Shown here piece by piece: positions 46,830 through 60,200 of a stretch of DNA of 64,000 nucleotides (positions are counted from its first letter, which is position 1; each line of letters opens with the position of its first letter). The stretch lies in NCBI GenBank assembly GCA_005408345.1, contig SEMN01000027.1:1245501-1309500 (forward strand), in the 5' to 3' direction. The translations under genes and the position numbers were made by a program. The DNA is from Macquaria australasica (lineage: Eukaryota > Chordata > Actinopteri > Centrarchiformes > Percichthyidae). The notes under the pieces were generated by a model. The model was given only the letters and a program-made list of their open reading frames with translations, made no database searches and was not told where the DNA came from.

Positions 46830-49757
46830 CACAAAGAAAAAAAAACATTGTTGGCACAAATTGTATCCACCAAGGCAAGCCTTTCAGAGTGAAATGATAG
46901 CTATGGGATATCAATCGCATATTTCTCTATTAATGAGAATTTGGCCAGGGTTCATCTTGCTGTTGGAGAAATTCAGTTTGAACCCAGAATGAGGAGGAGG
47001 CATAACTAAATAATCCAGGACTCTCTTGGCTGGGGTTCTGATTTTGCACCATATGCCTTCGATAATATCACTGCAGCACTCTGCTATGCTCGAGGAGATG
47101 GGGGTGGTGGTGGGGGGTTGGTGGGTGGGTGTAGTTGCAGGGAGGGAGGGAAATAAAGAACAGGGGGAGGGAGAGAGCGAGAGAGAGAGAGAGAAAGCGA
47201 GGTAGACATATTTAAAGAAAAAGAGAGAGAAGGGAAGGGAGGACGATAGTTTGGTGATGTCATGTTTTCCTCTGGTTAGAAGGGCTCGAGGTGCTTCAGT
47301 GCCGAGGGGGAATAGTTGATTACTTGAAGGGAAAAGGGTGTCTGGTGCCATAAGGGCAAAGGCGCACACACACACATACACATACATAGTCAATACACAC
47401 TGCTCATGTACACCAGTGTCCTTTCAGGGTGACAAAGGGTTCATTGGCGGCTCAAGGACTTTGATTAAATCCTAATCACTTTGGAGGATTTTAATGATAA
47501 CAAACACATGTCCGCCTGCTCAGACAAAATACGGAGCGTCACGTCATGCTGACCTCCAGAGGTAACCGAGATTTGCTTTAAAGCGACGCGGCCCTTGATA
47601 TGAGCCATGACTGGACCCTGTGCCGGGGCCGCTGGAGCCGGGACAAAGGGAGGTGGCCCCGGCTGACGCTGACTCGTGTCGCAGAGCCATCCAAAAGCCA
47701 CAGGATTTGTTTAACGATTTTATTTTCAAGGGCTCCGCGTGATGTGAAAAGTTCAGCAGACGCCGGCCGACCTGCCAGAGGAGCCGTGCATGGCCAAGCT
47801 CAAATGAAGGACAACCATAGCTGATGCAGTGTGTGGTGATATAAACAGGGAAAATATGCAGAGGGAGAGTTCAGGTTGGGACAGCACAAGCACCAAGGTC
47901 ATGCTAATTACCACTGTACACTACTCTCATGTTTTGGAGATAGTTAACTATACAGTAACTGATTACTTTACCTTGTTACTAACCTTAAAAAACACGATAT
48001 GTTGCTTAATGAGCAGCAAAGTGTACCAAATGTATGTTCATTTGTGCCAACAAGTTGACACATTCACATCAAAGTGAAAGGTATAAAATGTATTAACGCC
48101 AGCAGTGAGTATTACGCGATACCACAGTGGTTCTCAAATTGGTCGCCAAGGATTCAGATCACATGCAAAATGAGGAATTGTTTAATTTCACTATTATGCA
48201 GTACATTGGAAAAGATCCAAATCAGTGACTATTCTAATCATGGCTTTCAGTTTACATTCATTTCTTCACGTCAAGACGGTACGACAACTCAAGAGCGAAC
48301 ACTCTCCCATTTGAGTTTTTTTTGGGGGGGAACAAAGCTGATCTAAAGGGGTCAATGGGCTCTGATGTGTCTGTTTGAGGAGAAAAAGGTCAGAAAGGCC
48401 ATGTTTTAAGCAAGGCCTTAAAAAGCATTTTAACATTCTAACAAACACTGTTAGCAATGCTTCTTGCATATCTGGGATCATTTACTTTGTTTGCTGCCGT
48501 AAATGGGTGTCAGGTGGAGGTCAGATCATCATCTTTGGATGCCAGTCCAGAATAAAACAAGGGATTCTTTCTAGAGCCGCCAATTTGAGCCTACCTTCAA
48601 CAATAACACCAAGTAGAAATCCATCAAAGTGGAGACACAGAGACCAGTTTCTACTTTGTAGATAAGGGATCTGACCCTGACTTTTTAAGCTTGCAAAAAT
48701 TATTTTTGTCTTTTACTATTCTGCACTAAATCTCTATATTTATATCTACTGTACAAAAAAAATCCTTTAGGAAAACATTGAATAAGAAGTAGACAAGACA
48801 GACTGAAGGGGGATTTTCAAGAGGAACATTTTTCCATCGAGTTTGACATGTTGTTTTCTCCTGTACAGAGACAGAATATGTATTCACACACCTTGCTGTT
48901 TCTGCATATGGGTGAAGTCTTCAAAGGTGAGGGTCCTCACAGGAGGTCTCCAGAAAGCATAGGTCTCCATGATCGCCTCCAGGCCAGTCCTGACAAAGAG
49001 AGACACAGAGAGAGATTTCAGAACACAAAGAACAGCAGAGTAGAAAAAGAAAGGAAAAATGGGACAGTAAAGGGCCTCTGCATGTGTGTGTTGACCAGAT
49101 GACATGAACAGAAACAGAGAGAGAGTTTGGTGGTGAGTGAGAGGGGGAGTTTAGTATTTTGGATCTTAGAATGGATTTTGATTGATTTAAAGATTTTATT
49201 GCTTGTATTTTAAGCCTTACATGATCAGGCTCCTTACATGATCTGCTAATTCCCTGCGAGCCTGATCACTGCTTGAGGCTCTCCTGGCAGACAGGGGCAC
49301 TACACTGCTAGTTCTGGCCTTGCCACCAAAGTTGACCAGGACCTTTACTGTCCGGGCCCCTCAGCTGTGGAGCCACATGCCAAAAGATCTTTAACAGGCA
49401 AAGACAGCGTTCTCTGACCTGATTTGTTTTGATTATCAATTAATTTTTATCTCGCACAGTCTGAGTTTATTTATTCATTAAGCTTCCGTTTTCCTTGTTT
49501 GATTTTTCCACTTAAATCTTTATTGATATGAATATTGCAACACTAAATAATAACGGTAACAACACAACACAAAACAACTGTTTCCACCATTCAAGCAGTC
49601 CATTTGTATTCTGATGTCGCCATTTTCAGTCTTGTAAAATGTCAAATTTTGCCTTTTCTGTTCTCCTTGTTTTACCGTAATATACTTTAGAACATTGGTT
49701 TTTGAAAAAGGGCTATGTAAATAAGAGCTATTTTTATATTAATAGTCATAAAATATA

Positions 49758-49830
<73 letters not shown>

Positions 49831-50021
49831 TAATACACAGAGAGAGATGATACGGGTGAGACAGAGAGAATATTAGTGAGTAGGAGCAAAACTATTGAAA
49901 ACAGTTGAACAGAGAAGGGGAAGTGATGTTGGTTAATATATGTGTAATATATGTTTGAATGAGAGAGAGAGAGAGAGAGAGAGACTGGTGTTAAATGAGC
50001 CAGACTGAATGAGAGAGTATC

Positions 50022-50067
<46 letters not shown>

Positions 50068-53000
50068 AGAAACTGGAGTCTTGCTCGGAGGAAACTGGAG
50101 CCATTAAAAAGGAGCAGGTTTTTACTGTGCACATAAATCTGGGTGACGTTTCATCTTGAATCTGTACACGGTTCTCCTTCCTGCTTGATTTACTTCCCTG
50201 CACGGACGCTCGGCCCCCGTCCCAGGGAAACCAGCGCCCGTCACTGCTCACCATGTTATTTTAGGGCCACTAACTCCCTGGCTGTGGCAGCTCGTTAGTG
50301 CGCCATGCTAATCGGCAGGGCCCTCGCCATCACTGCACTCATTCATACGGCCACACTGCTGCGGGACCAAAACCCAACAAATGAGCTGTATCCCTCCGCT
50401 AGGCCATAAAGCAACTGACGACACACCACCGTTACTCAGAGCTTGGGAGAGTTCTATATTAAGACGCCATTAAGAAAGTCAGAAAAAGGAAAACAAGAAG
50501 GTGCTTAATTTGAGAATTAGCAGTGCAGGTTTGCCCTTTCTATTAATTTTGAATTTCCCCTCAATGTGGAATTAGTTGGTAATATTCCACAGAAAAGAGG
50601 CTGCGTTCACACTGCAGCCGCTCTGCCGCTAAATTCCAAAGAAAAGTGTGTTTTTAATGAGAGTTAATGTCACACTCGTATCCGATACTAATATAAACTG
50701 AGTAATGTTTAAAAGACACGCGCGGCAGAGCAACAAAAACAAAAGATGTCACGCCTGCTTTAATGTTTGCAGCTTCTCGTTTCCAACACTGTGAGTTGCA
50801 GCTGTTGCCTTCCACTTTGACTGCAATTCAAGAAAGTCATACTATTTTATTATAGGATGATAAATCTTATATTTGCGCTGTTTCAAGGTAATTGATTTAG
50901 ATTTTTCTTTCAATATGCAAATATCTTTATTATTTATTTTGTTGAATTGGTTAAAGGCACATTCTTCACTGCAGAAACTATATCTAGATAAGATGAATAA
51001 TCTCAATAATAAACTAGTTGGCATTAAGGCAGATTACTGCACTAACACAGTATTAATGTAGATTAAACTACTTTTTTTTGCTACTTGAAGGTGACTTTTT
51101 GCATTTCCCCAAACACTCGTCACATCAGCCAAGTTTACTGTGGCATCAAAATGATCGCAATTCGTCAATGACAACATGTATTTCCTGTTCTGGTACTCTG
51201 TGCTCACTTGTTGTTACGTGATGTGTATCTTCTCCGTTTGTTTTTGATGATTGCAGTTTTAATTTTGACTTTTGACCTTTTTGATCCCAGTCAGCATGTC
51301 CATCATTACAACTGATGTTACGCAACAAACATTGTTCAAACCCACCAAACTGCACTTGTCATGCCAGATATGTTGGCATGTTACAGCGAAATGTTTATAA
51401 CATGATGCGCACAACCTCAACCTGTGCAGCCAAAAAACCTTGGCTTTAAATATTTCAATGAATATAAATGTGATACTTCAGCACCCTATGCAGATACAGA
51501 ATGCATGTGAAGCTGTCAGACAGGGTGGAAAAATGTTTCATATAACTTTTTACCTACCTAAAAGGAAAATGAATGAAAACTGTATTAAATACCCCAATGT
51601 GCAATTACAAAACAAAGTGGCTGGAGCATTCAAATTACTATTTTGAAGCACATACACTGTAAATCAGAAATGGAGCTCAGTGAGAGTTCGGTACACTCCT
51701 TCACTCATTTCCCCCCTCAGCCACAGCTCTTGGCTCCTGTCAGCTCACATATCTTCATGTTTCACACAATTATCCTATCAGTTTATAATCAGCTGACTTG
51801 TAATATTTAGTGGTGTATACATGACATTAAAACATGACATTAAAATGACTACTTATTCCTATGTGACCTGGCAGCTGCAACCGGCAATGACAGGAAAAAC
51901 GAAAAGCAAAGCAGGAGAGCGGCAGAAAAGTGACAGATAAAGACACACCACTCTCTCATCTCTCTTCTCTCCTATTAGAACACCTTGGTGAGGGTTAATG
52001 TTTACAAAATGGGATTAAGCTTTTCATGATTTTCTATGTCTTGCTCATATACAAACCATACATTCCTAAATGACGGCTAAATCCCACCCTCTTTTTTAAA
52101 TCAGCTAGACACTGGAGACTCTCACTCATTCACAGGTCCATTCAGACTGAAGTACTGTGTGTGAGCTGGAGGAGGCAGGATGATATTGATACAGGAAGCG
52201 TGTGCAACTCGCCCCCTTCCTAAATAAAATGAAAAAGCAAATGTTGGTGTGACTGCACACACCAACATGGGCCTTTTTCACGCAAGACATTTTGACATGT
52301 CACAGAAGGAAAATCAAAGGTGTAAATAAAAGATATAACGATGGCTGAATTCCATTTAGCTGCTTCGGTGTTGTGCATGCTGGCTCACTGTCACGGCTTA
52401 TACTTGAATAGAACAGAGCCACCGTTAATGTTATTAGTAACACCTGTGCTTTTCCTAATATATATATATATATATATATATATAAGTCTAAATGTAAAAG
52501 GCCTCTTGTGTTTACTTCAGACAACAGGCACTGCACACAGGAGCCAATCACAAATCAGATTAATTTATTAACTTAACGAGCTGCACCTGACCCTGATGCC
52601 AACATCCAACCACCACCACTGAGACTCCATCCAAATCAATGATGATGTTAATCAGAGGGGGTTATGTTGTTTTTATTTCTTGTCAATTTAAATTGTTCTA
52701 ATGCCTTTTTTAAAATCTTTTTTCTGCTTTGTTTTTAATGCTCCTACTTTTCTTCCCAGTTTTTTCTTGGTGTAGTTTTCATCTAATGTGAAGCACCTTT
52801 TTTGTATGAAATGTGCTATATAAACAAAACTTTATTATTATTATTCATGCAAAAATATGGGGCTCATCCTCTTATTTCGAGATGCAAAACTTTAACTCTC
52901 ATCAACAAAGCTTTAAACCAATAGAAATAGTCCTCTGACTGAACTGAAAATATGATGTTTTTTCTTGATTAAAAATCAAATCTGAGCCGCAGGAAGGAAA

Positions 53001-54212
53001 AAAAATCTAAACTTCCAACTTTTATGTAAAATCCAATATAACAGGGTGCTGAATTTAAAAATACTGTATATCTACAGTTACATTTTATGTTCAGCAGACA
53101 CCCGAATCCAGAGAGACTTACAGTATGTGACCAATTAAACTCCTAAACCACCATAATTATGCAAAAGCAGCACCATGAAGGTCAAGGGTCAGAGCCTCAG
53201 CTCTCTATCAACATTCATGACTGATCAAAGATAAAAAGCGGCTCTAGACACAAAGCGTGAATGACTGAGGGAGGGGTTTTAAGGTGACAGAAGCTGAGCT
53301 CTCACTCTGAATTCTGCGAGGCTGCTACTTGAATCTGAAGAAAACAAATCCCAACAGGGCTGAAGGGAAGGAGTCACGAGCGGTACGTGAGGATAAATTT
53401 ATTTTCTCTCTCTCTCTCTCACCGGACAAATATCTCACTCTCCGTTATCTTTTCATCTGTAGCTTTTCTGCAATGAAATTCTAATGCCAGTTCATAAATC
53501 AAACACTCTATTGTCTGAAAAACGAAAAAAGATGTTTCAAATATCTGTGTGCCAATAATGCAGACCAGATGAGGGGGCTGCTTTCATGTGCCGAGGGGTC
53601 TGGTGGTTCAGTACACCCCCCACCCCCTGACCCCCGTCCTCCTCTCCTCCACGAATGTTATATATGATAATTCGGAGACTGAGAGAAAGAGGGATGAATC
53701 AAAGGGAGAGACAAAGGAAACGGAGAGAGGAAGGAAAGACGGCAGAAGGAAATGAGGAAAGCAACAAGACGAGTAAGGACGAGACAAACATATTTAATAA
53801 TATCATTAGCTTGCTCTAAAGGTGTGTGATGACCAGCAACGTGGTTTATGATTCAGCAGTGTCAACGGCCAATAGGAAAGCTCTCTCTGGCTGACATCAG
53901 CACGCCGGTAGTGACAACACAGCTGATGCAACAGCTGACAGAGCGACGAATGGGTCCGACCAGTCAGGGTGTGTGTGTGTGTGTGTGCGGCGTTTGCTGT
54001 CACACATTTTGACGGTTACAGAAAACAGTGCAACACCCTGTCTGTCTCTGTCTGCATGGTGTGTGTGTGTGTGTGTGCGTAGTGTGTATGTTGCTTCCTG
54101 TCTGTGTTTGCAGGACGAGGAGGGCTAAGATTCAACAAATCTGAAATAATCCTGTGTGAGTCTGATAATGGTTGGTGCTGCATGACTCCCTGGCTTCACT
54201 GAGTCTTATGGT

Positions 54213-54245
<33 letters not shown>

Positions 54246-54261
54246 TGTGTGTGTGTGTGTC

Positions 54262-54292
<31 letters not shown>

Positions 54293-57200
54293 ATGTGGAA
54301 TAATAAAAAACCATGACTTCAGACAGTGTTAATAACCCTGTAAGCATGGGTTTGGTGATTTGCAGGTCAAAAGATGTCTAGACGTCCCGGTTAAATGTAA
54401 CCATTGTTTCAACGGCACTTTAATGGCTGTGTTTCAGCCTGTAGCGGGTCCTAAATATGTGTTTAAATCATTTTCATAGTTTTATGTAACTAGAAGTGTA
54501 AAAAAAACACTTTTAGCCTAGAAGGGAGGGATGATGGAGCCACAATGCAAACTCAATAACATTCACCAAATGAGCGCAAACTGTAAGGTCCAGTTCAGAC
54601 CAAAGATTCACGATGAGATGAAACCGTTTTAGAACGTCGCAGGGAAACGTTGCAGCGGTGTGATCTGGCCCGTCGCAGCTCGACTCGAGCCGGCTGATGA
54701 CGTCACCTGCAACTCAGCTTGTCAAATCGCCAGCGGCTGGTTTTAGAACGTCAGGCACGTCACCTGTTTCAACAGCCAACTGTAGCAAGCAACTCATTAT
54801 CACAAATTATATCCAGCTACAAAAAAAAAAAAAAAAGCCTGAAAAGCCGGTAGAAAGAACGGAAGGACAAGAGAGCCGTTACTATGGAAACGATACATTG
54901 TCTCGTCTAGTCGCATTGGTGTAAACTGGCAGGTTTCAGAACGTTTCAGACCAGCACGTTGCAAGTAGTTGCAAGTTTCAACTTGTCTCGTCGCAAATCT
55001 TTGGTCTGAACTGGGCTTAAGATGCATGAACAGCTCACTATAGATGTTGCAGACACAGATAAATGTAAAGATTATATACTTCAACCATGAAAGGATATGT
55101 GTCAGTACAAATTCTACAGAACGTTCACATCATGTGAAAAAGTTGGTTAATAATTTACAGTTAGGGTTAAAGGTGGATGTATACTTGTGTGTTAGGGGCT
55201 TAGCTACATCATATGCCAGAGCTGATCTGCACATTGTCAAAAATGTAACTACAAGTTGGGGCAACAGAAGCTACAGAGACACCACCTGTAGCTATGATCT
55301 GTGATAGGTCAGCATGGGCTGCCAGCTCTGATGCTGGTAAAGACTGTTTTTAGTGAGACAACATCAAGAAAGTTAACTGCAAACCTTCTGCTGGCTACGA
55401 TCATCACGTTACACCACTACTACTAAATGAAAAAATGTAAACAGGATTACTTTGGGGTGTATAATTAGAGCATGACATGGCTTGATAATGTACAGTACAT
55501 CTGTCTTTGTGATGTGGTGGTAAAACAGGTGAAATCTGACGCTGATCTGATGAATTCCAACTTCCGGTTTCTACATTTTCAATACAATGATAGAAAGGTA
55601 AGGTGTACAGGTGACCCCGTCTACCACTGGCTCTCTGTCTGTCAGTGCTGCAGATCTGAAGGGTTCCTCTTGGCAACAGACAAAGCAGCTGTTATTATAC
55701 GGGGCAGCACGTGGTGCTATCTTCAGAGCATTGTTTCCATATTAAAGGTCTCACAGAGTCATACTGTACAGCTGTACTGTGTGGCCGCTCAGTCAGTAAA
55801 CAGATGCTGCGATGACGTACCTGTTTCTGCCAGAGTCCCGGAATCCTTTGGCGAACGGGTTGCGGTCGATCTTTAGTCGGGTTATCTGCAGACAAGAAGA
55901 ACATGGAAAGGAGATTTTTGTGATAATTGCGGCAAAAAATTAATTGGCGACACCTTTTTCCAAAACACATCCAAAAAGTATTCCAACATTTCTGTGCAAT
56001 TTCACAATAAATATTGGTAATGGTAAAAGCTGCAAGTCGTCCTTTTGTTTGTTTCTGTTTGTTTTTTCTCTAAACCAGCTAGAAGGAAACGTTAATGCTT
56101 CCTACCACGTCATGTAGTATAGCCAATTAACTCCATAATCCAAATGGTTAGTTTTAGGAATTAAAGTACAAGTTTTGGTAAGTTTAATAACGGTAAATTT
56201 GAGAAGCAGCACCTGAGAGGACAAGTTCTAGGGAGACAAGGCCATCCCAATGTAGTTATAAGAAAACTTTGTTGGGACTGAGGCTCTATATATTTATTTG
56301 ACTTTGGCTTGTAAAAGTGCTTCTATATTTAATCATATTTACACAGAAATCTGTGGTGATTCAACCATTCTTTTGCAGGAAAAGTGGCAGGAATTTAAAA
56401 CAATTGCAACATGACGCACATTTTGCATTGATTGTTTGAATTTGCATTCATTCTTGAGATTAGAAGATTGTAAATTTGTGTCTGGCAAATGATAAATGCT
56501 GTTTTGCTGTGAGGAAATAAAATGAGAGCTGTTAGAAACCTGCTGGTTCTGGTAGGCGGTGACGGTGGTGAAGACAGTCTCAGGGAAGCTGAAGGTCTTG
56601 ACTCCCTCCCCGCTTGGCACTGACTTGTTGGGAGACAGTTCGCTGCTGAAGTCCTTCCTGATGACATGAACACGAGGCTGATACTTGTGCATGGAGTGGA
56701 GGATGACCTGAAATGTGAAAGGAAAGAAGGTGAAGTGCAGCTAATGTTGTACAGCAGTGATGGTGTAGTCTGTGAAGGCTCATCTCAATCACCCAGGTGG
56801 TACGATGTCTGAGGAAAGTTGAATCCAAATCACAGAAGTAGAATTTTGATCAGAAAACAAAAAGAAAAGTCCAGAAATGTGTGTCTCGATGTGTTCATCT
56901 GCAAGTATGTGCATGAGTAATTGGGTTTCCTTAATATCTTTGTGAGGACATTTCGAAAATAAGCAAAAATGATGATGCAAACATCTCATTCTCAGTTTTT
57001 ATGAATGTGTTTTTGCTTGTAATCCAAAATTGACCAGAGAAAACATATAAAGTGCAGATTCTAATATTTCTTAAATGGCACAGTGACAAGTTGGATCAGG
57101 TTTCGGTGAGGGTTTGGCATGTAGTTGTGAAGGATTAGGGGTTAGAAAGTGAATTTGGTGAATGAAGGCCCTCATAAGTGTAGTGATTATATTTCAAATC

Positions 57201-60200
57201 TGTATGTGCATGTGTGATGTGTGCCTCTAAGCTTTCCAGTTCAAGACAAAACCCAAACCTGAAGTCTCAGCCTTCAATTTTTTCCTCTCTGCAAACACAT
57301 AATACATGCAAGTCCCATGTAACATCAATTAGCTCGACTGATTTTCTATCAGGGCTACGTGACATTAAGCGGAAACTGAGTTCACACTGCGATGACGCTC
57401 GCAGGAGGGCCGAGGATTATTTCACAGCGGAGAGGAGGCGTCAGACGGTGTCGGCCCCAGCCTCGCCTCGGGGCCTCAGTCTGCTCTTGATTAATCTGAG
57501 AGTGAGAAAACCTACCCAGAGCCAAACACCCCCAACAGCTCTGAGTATCAGAAACACTACATCTAATGTTCCAGACCTCAAATCTCACACACACACACAC
57601 ACACACACACAGCATACACAAATTAAGACCGGGCTGCTGCATGGATACACACAGATGCATGCTGTAATCTGCAATCCTCATTTAAAATGTTTTGTTTTCA
57701 GCACTCTGCCCAGAGATTACCTGTCGATCATACTGCATGGGCGGTGCTGCGGTGTCTCTCTCCTCGGGTGCTCAGTAAGATGTTGCGCAAAATTGTGTTT
57801 TCCCAAAGAAACGAATGTCTCCTGGCTGCATGAATCTGCATCCGTTTTACACCAGGGGAAAAATACTTTCAAATCTTGTGGGTTGCTTTCCTGCCGCTGT
57901 TCTTTCACTTGGTAAAGCAGCCTTTTAAAAATGGAAATTACAGAAATAAGTAGCCTATCAGAAGTAAAAGTTGACTGCAGATCAGGCTTGTTTGTGATTA
58001 TTTTTATGTCTTTTCTACCTTGATAATGTTATTGTGCAAGTGAGGGGGATACACAATTCTTAGTGGATACATACTTTTATTGTCTGTTTATTGTAGCCGT
58101 AAGTGCTCAAGCAAAGTCCAGTTCTTTTTCACTTTAATTCAGTCTTTTGCTGCTACCTTACTTCCTGTGTATCAGATGATTTTTGCAAGAAAAAAAGCTA
58201 CCAGACAATGAGTGTTAAAACAGCAGACAGAAAAGCTTTCAGGAAGTGGATACAGGTTGAATTGCAGTCACGTTTTAGCAATAGAGATTTTAAAATACAC
58301 ACACCACACACACACACACAGCTGCCTTACGGCCCGGAGGAGTCATGCTTCTAGTCTCCAGTCGGCCTGAGGTGATGTAAAGTCAAAGCGGATCACACAT
58401 CGACACGCTGAACTCGACTGAGAGGGCAGCCAGAGGACATCAGCTGACACTTGTTCACGCTCAAATACAATGAGGCTAAATCAGTGATGTTTTCATTTTC
58501 ATGAGAGGTAATGACGTTGTTTTAATCCCCTTTGGAAATCATCTGGACATCCACACCCAAGAGACACCAACACATCCCGGGTGTAACAGATGTCATGTGT
58601 ATCTCGATAAAGTCAAATCAAATCAAATTTTGTTTATAAAGCACATCTTACACGACAGTGCGGCCTAAAGTGATTGTCAAACAGAGTTAAAAACCCTTTA
58701 ATGACCATAAAAATGTTGTGATCAGAGCAATAAATAACACAGACTGTAGTTTAACTTGTTAAATTAGTGTAACCTGTGAAATTACATCCTGTTACAGCCA
58801 AGAACAATGAAGACTCTCACTTTAGGTCACCAGTAGTGACTGCATAATATGAGCAGAGCTACAGCGCGTCACACATAATACTGCTGTGAAAAACGGGCCA
58901 GATTCACTAGATTAAAGAAAAACAGGCAAATGTTTAAAGCAGACAGTTCTTTAGTGGAGTTTTGAACGATCTCACACAACAGCATTGATCCATTACAGTG
59001 CAATGGATCATTAACAACAAAATCATTATGAAACAAAAGAGAAGCAACAAAAAAATAAAATCTTTTGGCCAGTCCGGCCCGCCTCAGCGTTTTATTAGGT
59101 TTTCCCATAGACCAGCGAGGACAGACAGGAAATGGACGACAGGCGAGAGTGACAGCATGAGGCGGATCTGAACCCACGGGGACGAAGCCCGAGGCTAACG
59201 AGTCCAGCCAGGCAACGAGGCGTCGCAAAGACAAAAAGGTTTTAAAGTGCTGTTAGCTTACAGCGTGATATCCTCTGTGTACAAATGACATCAAGCTGCT
59301 TGATTGCTCTCTTTCAAAGTCATGAAGCAAATGTTGCCTAAAAAGCAAAAAAGGAACATTTTTCAGCTGTTTTTTTAATTTAAATTCCAAAACAGTTTGT
59401 GGTGTCAGTGCCACATTGGTAAAAGGAGTATTCAGATCCAATACCACAGGGCAAAAATACTCCATTACAAGAAATATCCTGAACTTTAAGTACAGAATTA
59501 TCATCAGTATCAAGTATTTTACTTTTTTGTATATATCTGGGCAGTTTAATCAATAAGTGAAGGACAGAAAATAGAAATAAGCCATTTATAGCTTTATTGT
59601 GTTTTTATCCTTGAAGATTTTAACTACTGCAGTGCGGATATAAAGTGCATTTATAATTGTGAAATAAAATGAATCAATCGACCATTTATCAACAATGTGT
59701 CATATTTTATAAACTGATTATTGGACTTGTGAGTAAAATTTTAATCTGCAAAAGATCTAGTATGTTTCCTTCTGGCTTTGAGTGGAGTAGAAGTATAAAG
59801 TGGACAAAGTAGATAGTAAATGGAAATACTTAAAGGCCCTAAAAACCTTTTACTGTGAAAGGTGTGGTCCTACATAAATATACAACTATCCGCCAGAGTT
59901 CAAACTGTTTTGGTTCACGCACTTGAGAGATTTTTGTCTTAGTGTTTTTGTCTGTGCTCTCCACACTGGTTGAGGGGGGCGGGGCTCAGATGTAAAAACA
60001 TGATGTCAAGTGATTTCATGCACCAATCAAGATTTTATAAAACCTAAAGGATGTTTTTTTGTAACTTTACATTTGATTGTTGTTTTTTCTGTTATAGAAA
60101 AATACTTCTGCCCCTGATATTTTAGGGGCTTTAAGCAGAGTACCACTTTCTCTGCTTTTTTTTAAACACCAAAGGAGAGAGTAAAGACATTGGGTTTTTC

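Larger units (their letters stand above)
45068..48891. other. tbx15: tbx15 intron between post-T-box exon and last exon
   Basis: 3.8 kb. It contains a foldback repeat (45880-46090), a 79-bp TA microsatellite, a GA-rich patch (47160-47240) and a GC-richer stretch (47530-47800) with no coding support. Confidence 0.75.
48990..55820. other. tbx15: tbx15 intron between T-box end exon and post-T-box exon
   Basis: 6.8 kb, holding an L2 relic, several microsatellites, two MITEs and two other dispersed repeats, each listed separately. 50150-50450 and 53200-53400 are of normal complexity with no repeat recognised. Confidence 0.75.

Noticed and set aside
46542..46992. Open frames with long Ile-Tyr repeats
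   Set aside because: They are translations of the TA microsatellite.
22445..57611. Tandem repeats as CRISPR arrays
   Set aside because: All are simple dinucleotide microsatellites without unique spacers, in eukaryotic DNA.
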